Below the pieces are notes generated by a model, which saw only the letters and a list, made by a program, of their open reading frames with translations, ran no database searches and was not told where the DNA came from. DNA of 64,000 bases from Ancylobacter sp. SL191 (GTDB lineage Bacteria; Pseudomonadota; Alphaproteobacteria; Rhizobiales; Xanthobacteraceae): contig NZ_CP113056.1 of assembly GCF_026625645.1 (NCBI RefSeq), positions 3,695,001 through 3,759,000 on the forward strand, read 5' to 3'. Positions 26,478 to 35,442 of this stretch are shown here, one piece after another. The stretch's first letter is position 1. Every line of letters starts with the position of its first letter. The position numbers and the translations under genes are program-made.

Positions 26478-27261
26478 GCGTGCCGCGCAGGGCGAAATCG
26501 CCATAGTCGAGCTTCAGCGCGCGACTGACGCCGTTCTCGAACAGGTCGAAGCTGATCGTGTAGTCGGGCGTCTGCGTGTCCGTGCCGCGCTCGTAATAGC
26601 TGATGGTCACCGGATAGCGCATCCGGCCGGCGAGGTCGCTCTTCGTTGCCGCGTCCTCCAGCCCCTTGGGATCATTCGAGCCCTTGCCGATGACGGTCAG
26701 CGTATCGAACACCTTCTTGGCGTCGGGCGACCCATCATAGACAGGTGCCTCAACGAGGCTCTCGCCCTGGCCGGCGGCGTCGAGCACCTTCACCACATGC
26801 TGGGTGGGCAGCAGCACGCCCTTGGCGAGGCGGATGGTGCCCTCCTCAGGCTTGGTCGCCTTGACGACCAGCTGCCCGTCGCGCCGCTCCGCCACGCCGT
26901 CGGCTTCCTCGGGGGACTCGTCATTGACCGTGTTCACAACGCGGAAGCGGAAGGCATTGCCATCACCGTCTTCCCAGGTCGCGGTCGTGATCGAGCTATT
27001 GAGCCGCCCGCCTTCGGTTTCAAGATCCGTGTTCTGGCGCAACTGCACCGAGTAGCCGGCGCAGGCATTGCCGCGCAGCTCATAGACGATCTCGCCACGC
27101 GCTCCGTTGACGCGCTTCGCCGGCGTGCTGCCGTCGAGGGAAAGCGCATAGGTCGCGCGATGGGGCGAGAGCTGCACCGCCCACGCGGGCGCCGCTGCGG
27201 ACAGCATCGAAACGAGGACGGCGGAGGCGGTCAGGCCGCGAAGGAAAACGGGAGCGGACAT
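26434..27261 (-). CDS. eipB: Cell envelope integrity protein EipB (DUF1849)
   Basis: 275 residues. Signal peptide (MSAPVFLRGLTASAVLVSMLS, cut near AWA), then LSPHRATYALSLDG, the typical EipB start of the beta-spiral. Two cysteines, in RGNACAGYSVQL and at the end QENCAK, match the conserved disulphide of Brucella EipB, a periplasmic protein needed for envelope integrity. ATG at 27261 has GAGGAA about 9 bases upstream. Convergent overlap with dinB and divergent from ridA. Confidence 0.9.
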   Translation of the reverse strand: MSAPVFLRGLTASAVLVSMLSAAAPAWAVQLSPHRATYALSLDGSTPAKRVNGARGEIVYELRGNACAGYSVQLRQNTDLETEGGRLNSSITTATWEDGDGNAFRFRVVNTVNDESPEEADGVAERRDGQLVVKATKPEEGTIRLAKGVLLPTQHVVKVLDAAGQGESLVEAPVYDGSPDAKKVFDTLTVIGKGSNDPKGLEDAATKSDLAGRMRYPVTISYYERGTDTQTPDYTISFDLFENGVSRALKLDYGDFALRGTLTSYEALPQENCAK

Positions 27262-27408
27262 AAAGACAAGATTCCTCGGGCACGCCGCGCATGCGCTTGC
27301 GCACGGCAGAACGATCAGACAAACATCGCACCCCGAACTCAAGGCGAGAACAAGGGCAAAAGTGGGAAACCACGCTGCGTCTCGCCGCACCTTAGCACGG
27401 AGACAGCC

Positions 27409-27870
27409 ATGTCCGGTCAGGTTGAGGCCAAGCTTGCGGCCCTCGGCATCACCCTTCCCGTCGCCGCCGCGCCGGTGGCCAATTATGTGCCCACGGTCAT
27501 CAGCGGCAACCAGCTCTGGATCTCCGGCCAGGTATCGGTGAAGGACGGCGTGTTCCTGAGCGGCAAGCTCGCCGGCGAGGCCGATCTCGACGCCGGCCGG
27601 GCCGCCGCGCGCCAGTGCGCGATCAACCTGATGGCGCAGATCAAGGCCGCGCTCGGTGAACTCGACCGGGTGACGCGGGTGGTGAAGCTCGTCGCCTTCG
27701 TCAACTCGACCCCAGACTTCACCGATCAGCCCAAGGTGGTGAACGGCGCCTCCGATCTTTTCGTCGAAGTGTTCGGCGATGCCGGCCGCCACGCGCGCTC
27801 GGCGGTGGGTGTATCGGCCCTGCCGTTCAATGTCAGTGTCGAGATCGACGCCGTTATCGAGTTCGCTTGA
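27409..27870 (+). CDS. RidA family protein
   Basis: 153 residues. YjgF/RidA-type fold, with PVANYVPTVISGNQLWISGQV, a central LVAFVNSTPDFTDQPKVVNGASD and ARSAVGVSALPFNVSVEIDAV near the end. RidA deaminates reactive enamine/imine intermediates; some members of this longer subgroup have other roles, and I cannot see the key Arg in the usual RxAxxV position without alignment (here HARSAVGV fits). GGAG six bases before ATG. Overlaps nothing; GDPD starts 4 bp later. Confidence 0.9.
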   Translation: MSGQVEAKLAALGITLPVAAAPVANYVPTVISGNQLWISGQVSVKDGVFLSGKLAGEADLDAGRAAARQCAINLMAQIKAALGELDRVTRVVKLVAFVNSTPDFTDQPKVVNGASDLFVEVFGDAGRHARSAVGVSALPFNVSVEIDAVIEFA

Positions 27871-27873
27871 GCC

Positions 27874-28638
27874 ATGCCGGTCCCCGTCCCGTCCGCAGCG
27901 CCGGCCTGGCTCACCGCCCGGCCGATCGCCCATCGCGCGCTGCATGACGCGGCGGCTGGCATCATCGAGAACACGCCCTCGGCCGTCGATGCGGCGCTGG
28001 CGGGCAACTATGCCATCGAGGTGGACATCCAGCTCTCCGCCGATGGCGAGGCGATGGTGTTCCATGACGACACGCTGGAGCGCCTGACACTCAGTACCGG
28101 CCCCGCCAACACGCTCAGCACCGCGCAGTTCGAGGCGCTAGAGCTGCGCGGCACGTCCGACCGCACCATGACGCTGGCCGACCTGCTCGCCCGCGTCGCC
28201 GGCCGCACGCCGCTGGTCATTGAGCTCAAGAGCCATTTCGACGGTAATGACGCGGTAGCGCGTCGGGCCATCGAGGTGCTGGCGGGCTATGAAGGTCCGG
28301 CGGCGCTGATGTCCTTCGATCCCGGTCTGGTGGCCAGCGTGTGCCGGCTGGCGCCGCATATCCCGCGCGGCTTCACCATGGAGCGCCGCTATGACGACCC
28401 GGAGTGGGACTTTCTCACGCCGGAGACCAAGAGCGCCTGGGGCGCGCTCGCGCCCTTTGCGGAGATGCAGCCCCATTTCCTCGCCCATTACGTCAAGGAG
28501 CTGCCGTCGGAGGCGGTCACCTGGGCGCAACGCACCCATGGCATCGCGGTGCTAACCTGGACCGTCCGCTCGGCGCAGGATCGCGCGACGGCGGCGCAGT
28601 ATGCCGATCAGATGATCTTCGAGGGCTTCCGCCCCTGA
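27874..28638 (+). CDS. Glycerophosphodiester phosphodiesterase (UgpQ-like)
   Basis: 254 residues, no signal peptide, so probably cytoplasmic. TIM-barrel GDPD motifs: ARPIAHRALHD with the first His, then IIENTPSAVDAA, EVDIQLSADGEAMVFHDDTLERLT (Glu-x-Asp and the second His), PLVIELKSHFDG, and TWTVRSAQDRA. Hydrolyses glycerophosphodiesters to glycerol-3-phosphate. Almost touching ridA. Confidence 0.9.
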   Translation: MPVPVPSAAPAWLTARPIAHRALHDAAAGIIENTPSAVDAALAGNYAIEVDIQLSADGEAMVFHDDTLERLTLSTGPANTLSTAQFEALELRGTSDRTMTLADLLARVAGRTPLVIELKSHFDGNDAVARRAIEVLAGYEGPAALMSFDPGLVASVCRLAPHIPRGFTMERRYDDPEWDFLTPETKSAWGALAPFAEMQPHFLAHYVKELPSEAVTWAQRTHGIAVLTWTVRSAQDRATAAQYADQMIFEGFRP

Positions 28639-28773
28639 GAGCGGCGGGCCGCGCCGTCCCTGCCGCTCAAGGATACCGTAACGGCACTTCGCAAGGTCGT
28701 GAGCTCGCTTCCGTTCGCCCGCAAAGGCGCGCAGACTAGCGGAGCCTCATGCCGAACGAGCCATCCCACCCCC

Positions 28774-30072
28774 ATGCCTGACAGCACGTTCACCCTCCGG
28801 GTCGAGAGCGACATCGCTGCGATTCCCGCTGATTCCTGGAATCGCTGCACCGCCAACAGCTCGCCTAATGCTTTAGATAATACATATAAGTCATTGGTAT
28901 CAAAAGACTATGAAAAACTTCAACACGCTGAATCAAGCGTTGAAGTCGCTGCCGCGTCACTTGCGAAGCCACTCATCAACCCCTTCGTCTCGCACGCCTT
29001 TCTGAGCGCGCTGGCAGAATCAGGCTCCGCTTGTGCCGAGACCGGCTGGCTGCCGCAGCATCTCGTGCTTGAGGACGAGGACGGCCGCGTCGTCGGGGTG
29101 TGCCCGGCCTATCTCAAGTCGCACTCGCAGGGCGAATATGTCTTCGACCATGGCTGGGCCGAGGCCTATCAGCGCGCCGGCGGGCGCTATTACCCCAAGC
29201 TCCAGGTATCCGTGCCCTTCACCCCGGCGACCGGCCCGCGCCTCATGGCGAGCCCCGACGCGCCGGCCGACGCGGTTCGTGCCGCGCTCGCTGGCGGGCT
29301 GGTGACGCTGGCGAAAATGCGCCGCGTCTCCTCCGTGCATGCGACGTTCCTTCCCGAGGCCGATGCCACCGCGCTGGAAGACCAGAACTTTCTGCCGCGC
29401 ACCGACCAGCAGTTCCACTGGCACAATCGCGGCTATGCCGACTACGAGGCCTTTCTCGGCGAGCTCGCCTCCCGCAAGCGCAAGGCGATCCGGCGCGAGC
29501 GGCGCGAGGCGCTGGAGGCGGGTGTCACCATTCACTGGCTCACCGGCGCGGACCTCACCGAGGAGGTGTGGGACGCCTTTTTCGCCTTCTATCTGGAGAC
29601 CGGCGCCCGCAAATGGGGCCGACCCTATCTCACCCGCGCCTTCTATGGGCTGATCGGCGAGCGCATGGCCGACCAGATCCTGCTGGTCATGGCCAAGCGG
29701 GCGGGACGCTGGATCGCCGGGGCGATCAATTTCATCGGACCCGACACGCTCTATGGTCGCCACTGGGGCGCAATCGAGCATCACCCCTTCCTGCATTTTG
29801 AGGTCTGCTACCACCAGGCGATCGAGTTCGCGATCTCGCGGGGGCTCGGAACGGTCGAGGCTGGTGCGCAAGGTGAGCACAAGCTGGCACGCGGCTATCT
29901 GCCGGTGACGACGCGCTCGGCCCATTACATCGCCGATCCCGGCCTGCGCGCCGCTGTGGCCAATTACCTCGCCAGCGAGCGCCGCTATATGGCCGAGCTC
30001 GGGACGGAACTCGCCGATGCCGGCCCGTTCCGCCATGACCTCGCCGGCGCGCCACCCGAGGAGGAGCCTTGA
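28774..30072 (+). CDS. FemAB/GNAT-like N-acyltransferase (DUF482) with an AT-rich in-frame insertion
   Basis: 432 residues of the DUF482/'peptidogalycan biosynthesis' family: LVLEDEDGRVVGVCPAYLKSHSQGEYVF, FHWHNRGYADYEAFLGELASRKRKAIRRER, HPFLHFEVCYHQAIEFAISRG and EAGAQGEHKLARGYLPV. Two GNAT-type folds, activity unproven. Residues 28-68 (bases 28855-28977) look foreign: an AT-rich stretch (27 of 83 bases G/C at 28864-28946) between WNRCTA and NPFVSHAFL, which are nearly adjacent in relatives as I remember them. It keeps the frame. See the repeat entry. The start at 28774 is by family fit; no strong ribosome site. Confidence 0.85.
   Translation: MPDSTFTLRVESDIAAIPADSWNRCTANSSPNALDNTYKSLVSKDYEKLQHAESSVEVAAASLAKPLINPFVSHAFLSALAESGSACAETGWLPQHLVLEDEDGRVVGVCPAYLKSHSQGEYVFDHGWAEAYQRAGGRYYPKLQVSVPFTPATGPRLMASPDAPADAVRAALAGGLVTLAKMRRVSSVHATFLPEADATALEDQNFLPRTDQQFHWHNRGYADYEAFLGELASRKRKAIRRERREALEAGVTIHWLTGADLTEEVWDAFFAFYLETGARKWGRPYLTRAFYGLIGERMADQILLVMAKRAGRWIAGAINFIGPDTLYGRHWGAIEHHPFLHFEVCYHQAIEFAISRGLGTVEAGAQGEHKLARGYLPVTTRSAHYIADPGLRAAVANYLASERRYMAELGTELADAGPFRHDLAGAPPEEEP
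28855..28977 (+). repeat. AT-rich in-frame insertion with inverted repeats
   Basis: Within the DUF482 gene. ACTTCAAC (28917-28924) and GTTGAAGT (28939-28946) form an 8-bp stem, with GCT/AGC inside it (28927-28929, 28936-28938) and loop GAATCA. A second, bulged repeat lies at about 28867-28895 (AATGCTT / AAGTCATT). Codons such as TTA, GTA and ACA are unlike the host gene. This looks like a small palindromic element that entered a coding region while keeping the frame. Confidence 0.6.
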
Positions 30073-30121
30073 CCCAAGCGGCACGGCTTGCGATCAGGAG
30101 CCGCAACAGGGGGAGGACGTC

Positions 30122-30544
30122 ATGGCCTACGATCCCAACAACATCTTCGCCAAGATCCTGCGCGGCGAGTTGCCGGCGCACTGCGTCTATGAGGACGAGA
30201 AGGCCTTCGCCTTTCTCGACATCATGCCGCGCTCGACCGGCCACACGCTGGTCATCCCCAAGGCACCCGCGCGCAACATTCTCGACATCGCCCCAGACGA
30301 TCTCGCCCATGTCATCCAGGTCGCCAAGAAGGTGGCGCTGGCGCAGATGGGCGCCTTCGGCGCGGATGGAATCACCGTGCAGCAGTTCAACGAGACTGCC
30401 GGCGGGCAGGTGGTGTTCCACCTGCATGTGCATGTGATTCCGCGCTTCGAGGGTATCGAGCTGCTGCCGCCGCAATCCAAGATGGAAGCGCCGGAGATCC
30501 TGACCGAGAACGCCGCGAAGCTGGCCGCCGCCCTCGCCGGCTAG
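30122..30544 (+). CDS. HIT family protein (purine nucleoside phosphoramidase-like)
   Basis: 140 residues with the HIT signature HLHVHVIPRF near residue 100 and FAKILRGELPAHCVYEDEKAFAFLDIMP at the start. HIT proteins hydrolyse purine nucleotide phosphoramidates. GGAGG lies five bases before ATG 30122. Follows the DUF482 gene by 49 bp. Confidence 0.94.
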   Translation: MAYDPNNIFAKILRGELPAHCVYEDEKAFAFLDIMPRSTGHTLVIPKAPARNILDIAPDDLAHVIQVAKKVALAQMGAFGADGITVQQFNETAGGQVVFHLHVHVIPRFEGIELLPPQSKMEAPEILTENAAKLAAALAG

Positions 30545-30556
30545 AGATGGCGGGTG

Positions 30557-30910
30557 TCAGCCGCCGACCCCGAGCCACCAGGCCCCGGCAACCAGCAGCG
30601 CCTCGGCGGCGAGGACACCGGCGAGAACCGAGCGGCGAAAGGCGAGGAATCCGCCGAGCCCCATCACCACGGAGCCGGCCCGCAGCCAGAAGGGCAGCGC
30701 GACCAGCGCGCCGTTCGGCACGAGCAGCAGGCGCGCGACGACGGCGGCGAGTAGCGCCGTCGCCACCGCACGCACCCATTGCATCCACAGCCCGTCCTCA
30801 TCGATCCGGCGACCGAACAGCACGCCAAGCACGCGCCAGACTTCGTTCGGCAGAAAGCCGACGATGAGCACGACGAGCGCCGCACCGAGTTCTGTCTGGA
30901 TGAAGCTCAT
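30557..30910 (-). CDS. AzlD-type branched-chain amino acid exporter subunit
   Basis: 117 residues, about four membrane segments (LGAALVVLIVGFLPNEVWRVLGVLFG). It is the small partner of AzlC-like permeases that export branched-chain or similar amino acids. Its ATG overlaps the azlC-like stop as ATGA, suggesting coupled translation. Convergent with the HIT gene. Confidence 0.85.
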   Translation of the reverse strand: MSFIQTELGAALVVLIVGFLPNEVWRVLGVLFGRRIDEDGLWMQWVRAVATALLAAVVARLLLVPNGALVALPFWLRAGSVVMGLGGFLAFRRSVLAGVLAAEALLVAGAWWLGVGG

Positions 30911-31677
30911 GCCGCCTTCCGGAAGCCGTAGCGGGCGATAAAGAAGGCGAGCGTGCCACCGCCAACGCCTGCCCAGAACAGGTCGAGGCCTCCGGGCGAA
31001 TTTACCGCCAGCGGCGAAATGGCGGCGCCCAGACCGATCGCCAGCCAGTCCACGGGCGCCTTGGCGTTGCGCACCAAGAGGATGGTGAAGGAGATCGGCG
31101 TGAGCAGCAGCAGAGCGACAGCGAACGGGCCCGGGAGCACATCCGTCAGATAGAAGCCGAAGGCTGTGCCGGCCATGCTCATCAGCGTCATGCCGGTGCC
31201 GAGGCCCATCGCATAGGTGGGCTGCCCGACCTTGGGCACATGCGGCAGGAGGCGCAGGGCCTCCACCCACATGGTCATGGCGATGAAATGGGCGCAGACC
31301 AGTTCACGCCACAGCCGGGGCTTCGGCCCGCGCATCAGCGGCATCACCGAGACGACCATCGGCAAGAGGCGCACGCCCGAAAGACACACGGCCACCGCGA
31401 CCGCCGGCAGGGAGGCACCCGCGCCGATGCCGCCGACAAGAATCACCTGGGCCGGCAGTGCCCAGATGAACAGGGTGGAGAGCAGTCCCGCGCCAATCGG
31501 GAAGCCGACATCGTGCAGCAAGCCGCCAAAGCCAACAAAGGTCGCCACCAGCACGAAGCCGGGCACGGCAAGCGAACCAACCATGCCGCGCAGAAACCAG
31601 CGGGTGGCGGAAAGCTGGGCAGGTGGCGCAAGCTCGGGCACGGGAGACATCGGGGGCTCAACAGGACGCCCGTTCAT
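30907..31677 (-). CDS. AzlC family permease
   Basis: 256 residues, seven or eight hydrophobic segments. AzlC motifs are visible: FVLVATFVGFGGLLHDVGF at the start, ALPAQVILVGGIGAGASLPAVAVAVCLSGVRLLPM and LTPISFTILLVRNAK. Large subunit of an AzlCD-type exporter with the next gene. Start 31677 (MNGRPVEPP) after GAAGGG; later ATG 31650 and a GTG at 31701 are alternatives. It lies downstream of the clpA terminator. Confidence 0.85.
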   Translation of the reverse strand: MNGRPVEPPMSPVPELAPPAQLSATRWFLRGMVGSLAVPGFVLVATFVGFGGLLHDVGFPIGAGLLSTLFIWALPAQVILVGGIGAGASLPAVAVAVCLSGVRLLPMVVSVMPLMRGPKPRLWRELVCAHFIAMTMWVEALRLLPHVPKVGQPTYAMGLGTGMTLMSMAGTAFGFYLTDVLPGPFAVALLLLTPISFTILLVRNAKAPVDWLAIGLGAAISPLAVNSPGGLDLFWAGVGGGTLAFFIARYGFRKAA

Positions 31678-31764
31678 CGACCCTTCACCCGGTGGGGTCA
31701 AGCGCCTCCTTCGGCGCGCCCCGGCCTCTGATGCAGGGCAGCCATGCCCACAGGATCAACAACG

Positions 31765-31795
31765 AAAAACCCCGCCGGCATGAACCGGCGGGGTT
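31765..31795 (-). terminator. Rho-independent terminator of clpA
   Basis: An 11-bp perfect stem, AACCCCGCCGG (31768-31778) and CCGGCGGGGTT (31785-31795), loop CATGAA. On the minus strand it is followed by a run of T (31765-31769), so it ends clpS-clpA just after the clpA stop. A T-run also follows on the plus side. Confidence 0.92.
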
Positions 31796-31813
31796 GTTTT
31801 CAGTCAGAGAGGC

Positions 31814-34270
31814 TCAGGCCTTCACGAGCGGCACCTTGGGCACCTTGGAGCCGCCAGGACGGGGACGACCGCCCTCACCCGCCGGCTTGGTGGCCTTCAC
31901 CGCCTTGGGCGCCGCCTTTGCGGGCGCCTTGCGGCGCGGGGCGCGCTTGGCCTTGACCGGTTCGATCTTCTCCGGCTTCGGCGTGATCGGCCCCTCCGGG
32001 AACTCGAAGGTGAGTGCGGAATCGCCATCGTCGTCGGTCTTCAACACGACGCGGACATGACCGCCGGAACGCAGCTTGCCGAACAGCACCTCATCGGCCA
32101 GCGCCTTCTTGATGTGCTCCTGGATCACGCGACCCATGGGTCGCGCGCCCATCTGCTGGTCATAGCCCCGCTCCACCAGCCACGCGGTCGCCTCGTCCGA
32201 TAGCTCGATCGTGACATTGCGGTCTGCGAGCTGCGCCTCGAGCTGCAGGACGAACTTCTCCACCACCAGCGCGATGACCTCATTGGTCAGATGCGCGAAG
32301 GTGATGATGGCGTCGAGGCGGTTGCGGAACTCCGGCGCGAAGAGCCGGTTGATCGCCTCCACATCGTCCCCCTCCCGCTTGGAGCGGGTGAAGCCGAAGG
32401 CCGACTTGGACAGGTCCGCCGCGCCGGCATTCGTCGTCATGATCAGAATGACGTTGCGGAAATCGACCTGCTTGCCGTTGTGGTCCGTCAGCTTCCCGTG
32501 GTCCATCACCTGCAACAGGATGTTGAACAGATCGGGATGTGCCTTCTCGATCTCGTCGAGCAGCAACACGCAATGCGGGTGCTGGTCGATGCCATCGGTC
32601 AGCAGGCCACCCTGGTCGAAGCCGACATAGCCGGGAGGCGCGCCGATCAGCCGCGAGATGGTGTGCCGCTCCATATACTCCGACATGTCGAAGCGCAGGA
32701 GTTCCACGCCGAGGCTCGACGCGAGCTGCTTGGCGACTTCCGTCTTGCCGACGCCGGTCGGACCCGAGAACAGGTAGGAGCCGATCGGTTTCTCCGGCTC
32801 GCGAAGGCCAGCCCGCGCCAGCTTGATGGCGGACGCCAGAGCCTCGATCGCCTTGTCCTGACCGTACACCACACGCTTCAGCGTCGTCTCGAGGCCGGCG
32901 AGCACTTCCGTGTCGCTCTTCGAGACAGTCTTGGGCGGGATGCGGGCGATGGTGGCGATCGTTGCCTCGATCTCCTTCACGCCGATGGTCTTCTTGCGCC
33001 GCCCCTCGGGCAGCAGCATCTGCGCCGCGCCGGACTCGTCGATGATGTCGATCGCCTTGTCGGGGAGCTTGCGGTCGTGGATGTAGCGGGCAGAGAGTTC
33101 CACCGCCGCCTTGATCGCCTCGTTGGTGTAGCGCAGGCGATGATAGTCCTCGAAATAAGGCTTGAGCCCCTTCAGGATCTCGATCGCATCCGGCACCGTC
33201 GGCTCCGGCACGTCGATCTTCTGGAAGCGACGCACAAGGGCGCGATCCTTCTCGAAGTACTGGCGGTACTCCTTGTAGGTCGTCGAGCCGATGCAGCGCA
33301 GCGTGCCGGCGGCGAGCGCGGGCTTGAGCAGGTTGGAGGCATCCATCGCGCCGCCCGACGTCGCACCGGCACCGATGACGGTGTGGATCTCGTCGATGAA
33401 CATGATGGCGTCGGGATAGGCCTCGATCTCCTTGACCACCTGCTTGAGGCGCTCCTCGAAATCGCCGCGGTAGCGGGTGCCGGCCAGCAGCGCGCCCATA
33501 TCGAGCGAGAAGACGGTGGCCTTCCTCAGCACCTCCGGCACTTCGCCGTTGACGATGCGCCGCGCGAGGCCCTCGGCGATGGCGGTCTTGCCCACGCCGG
33601 GATCGCCCACGAAGAGCGGGTTGTTCTTGGAGCGGCGGCACAGCACCTGGATGGTGCGGTGAATCTCGCTGTCCCGACCGATGAGCGGATCGATCTTGCC
33701 TTCGCGCGCCTTTTTGTTGAGGTTCACGCAATAGGCGTCGAGCGCATCGGCTTTCTTCTTGGTGTCCTCCCCGGTCTTCGTCTCCGTCTCCTCCTCGGCG
33801 CCACGGACAGGACGGCTTTCCGACATGCCGGCGCGCTTGGCGATGCCGTGACTGATGTAGTTCACCGCATCATAGCGGGTCATGTCCTGCTCTTGCAGGA
33901 AATAAGCCGCATGGCTCTCGCGCTCGGCGAAGATCGCCACGAGAACGTTGGCACCGGTCACCTCTTCGCGACCGGATGACTGGACATGGATCACCGCGCG
34001 CTGGATGACGCGCTGAAAACCGGCGGTGGGCTTGGAGTCCTCGCCGCCATCCTGCACGAGATTGTCGAGCTCGGTGTCGATGTACTCGACGAGATTGCGG
34101 CGGAGCTTATCGAGATCGACGTTGCAGGCGCGCATGACCGCCGCCGAATCCTGATCGTCGACCAGCGATAGCAGCAGGTGCTCGAGGGTGGCGTACTCTT
34201 GGTGGCGTTCATTGGCGAGCGCGAGGGCCCGATGAAGCGACTGCTCGAGGCTGCGGGAGAAGGTGGGCAT
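31814..34270 (-). CDS. clpA: ATP-dependent Clp protease ATP-binding subunit ClpA
   Basis: 818 residues; about 60 more than E. coli ClpA, mostly a C-terminal Lys/Ala/Pro tail (from [14 protein letters not shown] on). Clp-N repeats come first ([24 protein letters not shown]). AAA+ module 1 has [13 protein letters not shown] and [15 protein letters not shown]; module 2 has [12 protein letters not shown] and [12 protein letters not shown]. Unfolds substrates for ClpP and uses the ClpS adaptor. It follows clpS by 31 bp. Confidence 0.96.
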   Translation of the reverse strand: MPTFSRSLEQSLHRALALANERHQEYATLEHLLLSLVDDQDSAAVMRACNVDLDKLRRNLVEYIDTELDNLVQDGGEDSKPTAGFQRVIQRAVIHVQSSGREEVTGANVLVAIFAERESHAAYFLQEQDMTRYDAVNYISHGIAKRAGMSESRPVRGAEEETETKTGEDTKKKADALDAYCVNLNKKAREGKIDPLIGRDSEIHRTIQVLCRRSKNNPLFVGDPGVGKTAIAEGLARRIVNGEVPEVLRKATVFSLDMGALLAGTRYRGDFEERLKQVVKEIEAYPDAIMFIDEIHTVIGAGATSGGAMDASNLLKPALAAGTLRCIGSTTYKEYRQYFEKDRALVRRFQKIDVPEPTVPDAIEILKGLKPYFEDYHRLRYTNEAIKAAVELSARYIHDRKLPDKAIDIIDESGAAQMLLPEGRRKKTIGVKEIEATIATIARIPPKTVSKSDTEVLAGLETTLKRVVYGQDKAIEALASAIKLARAGLREPEKPIGSYLFSGPTGVGKTEVAKQLASSLGVELLRFDMSEYMERHTISRLIGAPPGYVGFDQGGLLTDGIDQHPHCVLLLDEIEKAHPDLFNILLQVMDHGKLTDHNGKQVDFRNVILIMTTNAGAADLSKSAFGFTRSKREGDDVEAINRLFAPEFRNRLDAIITFAHLTNEVIALVVEKFVLQLEAQLADRNVTIELSDEATAWLVERGYDQQMGARPMGRVIQEHIKKALADEVLFGKLRSGGHVRVVLKTDDDGDSALTFEFPEGPITPKPEKIEPVKAKRAPRRKAPAKAAPKAVKATKPAGEGGRPRPGGSKVPKVPLVKA

Positions 34271-34301
34271 CGGGACCTCTTCGTTTAGCCGTCGCGGGGC
34301 G

Positions 34302-34673
34302 TCACTTCTTCTCCATGACGCACTGCAAAGGATGCTGATGCTTGCGTGCGAAGTCCATCACCTGGGTGACCTTTGTCTCGGCCACTTCATAGGTGTAGAC
34401 GCCACACTCGCCCACGCCATGCTGATGCACGTGCAGCATGATCTGGGTGGCTTCCTCCCGGTTCTTGGTGAAGAAGTGCTCCAGCACGTGCACGACGAAC
34501 TCCATTGGCGTGTAGTCGTCGTTGAGCAGGAGCACCCGGTAGAGGCTTGGCCGCTTCACCTGCGGCTTCGTCCGGGTAATCACCGCCGTCCCCGGCGGGC
34601 TATCGCCGCGCCGACGACGCTCGTCGTCGGCCATCAGGATCAGGGGCAGCGTTTCGATATCAGATGCTGACAT
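34302..34673 (-). CDS. clpS: ATP-dependent Clp protease adaptor ClpS
   Basis: 123 residues. The N-degron pocket sequence is present: [26 protein letters not shown], then [26 protein letters not shown]. Delivers N-end-rule substrates to ClpA. The N-terminal 40 residues are unstructured, as usual. ATG 34673 has AAGG 10 bases upstream; ATG 34634 ([10 protein letters not shown]) is a shorter alternative. First gene of clpS-clpA. Confidence 0.94.
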   Translation of the reverse strand: MSASDIETLPLILMADDERRRRGDSPPGTAVITRTKPQVKRPSLYRVLLLNDDYTPMEFVVHVLEHFFTKNREEATQIMLHVHQHGVGECGVYTYEVAETKVTQVMDFARKHQHPLQCVMEKK

Positions 34674-34973
34674 TCAGGCTGGACCTTACCGGCAACATGC
34701 CGGGGCTTCATCAGACATAATAGGTAGCGCCCCCCACTCGCGCCAGAGCCCCGACCGGGTCTCTCTGTCGCAATCCGGTGACAATGGACCCGTTCAAGCT
34801 TGCGCGGCGGTAGCCTTGTCGTGTCACGCCATCGCCACACACGCGAAATCACCCAGCAACGAGAAAGGCCCGACCTTGCGGCCGGGCCTTTCAAAATCTC
34901 TGTTCGGCATCGGGCTCCGCGGCTACCGCGAGCCGGAAACGCCTGAACCGCGTTGATCACATATCGCGAAGGA
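34674..34973. other. Gap between clpS and the phasin gene
   Basis: About 300 bp without a gene. It holds the phasin terminator (34863-34892) and presumably the clpS promoter. A good -10-like TATTAT lies near 34717-34722 on the minus strand, but without a convincing -35. Confidence 0.5.
34863..34892 (-). terminator. Terminator of the phasin gene
   Basis: A 10-bp perfect inverted repeat, GAAAGGCCCG (34863-34872) and CGGGCCTTTC (34883-34892), with a 10-nt loop that can pair further. Short T-runs on both ends. Confidence 0.75.
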
Positions 34974-35309
34974 TCACTTCGCGCCGGGGATCTTGGCGAT
35001 GATGCCTTCGTAGGGCTTGTAGCTCTCCTTGGCGAGATCGGCGTACAGCTCGCCCATCTTGGTCGCCTGAGAGACGAAGCTCTCATACGCGTGCTTGAAA
35101 TAGTCCGACTGGATCTCAACCGCCTTGTCGAGGGTCTTGGCGCCGAACAGCTTCTCAGCCGTCGCGGTGCTCTCCTCGAAGGACTTCTTGGAATAGTCGG
35201 CCATCTCGACGGCGATGGCCTGAACACCCTTCGACACGGTGCCGAAGCTCTTCATGGCCAGTTCGAGGTTGTCTTTGCCCAGCTTCTGGAGGTCGTCGAT
35301 GTTCTGCAT
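34974..35309 (-). CDS. Phasin family protein
   Basis: 111 residues, helical and amphipathic, no signal peptide. The phasin pattern is clear: MQNIDDLQKLGKDNLELAMKS, VQAIAVEMADYSKKSFEEST, and EKLFGAKTLDKAVEIQSDYFKHAYESFVSQ. Phasins coat polyhydroxyalkanoate granules and influence their number; some serve other stress roles. AGGAGCAGG lies before ATG 35309. Its promoter at 35388-35416 carries two identical dyads, suggesting repression (see the regulatory entry). Confidence 0.92.
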   Translation of the reverse strand: MQNIDDLQKLGKDNLELAMKSFGTVSKGVQAIAVEMADYSKKSFEESTATAEKLFGAKTLDKAVEIQSDYFKHAYESFVSQATKMGELYADLAKESYKPYEGIIAKIPGAK

Positions 35310-35387
35310 GATCGCCTGCTCCTGTGTTGTTTCACGCGTGCCGGGTTCTGCCCACTCGCGCCGCTTGGGAAGCGTCTCCCTGCCATT

Positions 35388-35416
35388 GTTCTAATGCGCC
35401 GCAACATGACCGTCAA
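35388..35416 (-). promoter_or_regulatory. Phasin promoter
   Basis: On the minus strand: TTGACG (-35, 35411-35416), exactly 17 bp of spacer, TAGAAC (-10, 35388-35393). About 70 nt of leader precedes the phasin ATG. One repeat copy fills the spacer and another lies just upstream of the -35. Confidence 0.75.
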
Positions 35417-35442
35417 GGGATTTTTGTGCGCCGCAACATGAC
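35395..35442. promoter_or_regulatory. Two 16-bp operator-like repeats at the phasin promoter
   Basis: TGCGCCGCAACATGAC occurs twice without change, at 35395-35410 and 35427-35442, 32 bp apart. Each contains the dyad TGC-GCC-GCA. PhaR of Paracoccus binds TGC-N3/4-GCA sites in phasin and phaR promoters, so these are strong candidates for PhaR operators; the assignment is inference from that family knowledge. Confidence 0.7.

Noticed and set aside
28774-30072. DUF482 gene as a pseudogene due to the insertion
   Set aside because: The insertion keeps the frame and all downstream motifs are intact.
32291-33979. A 562-codon plus-strand frame opposite clpA
   Set aside because: Mirror of a conserved AAA+ gene; no motif of its own and composition typical of antisense reading.
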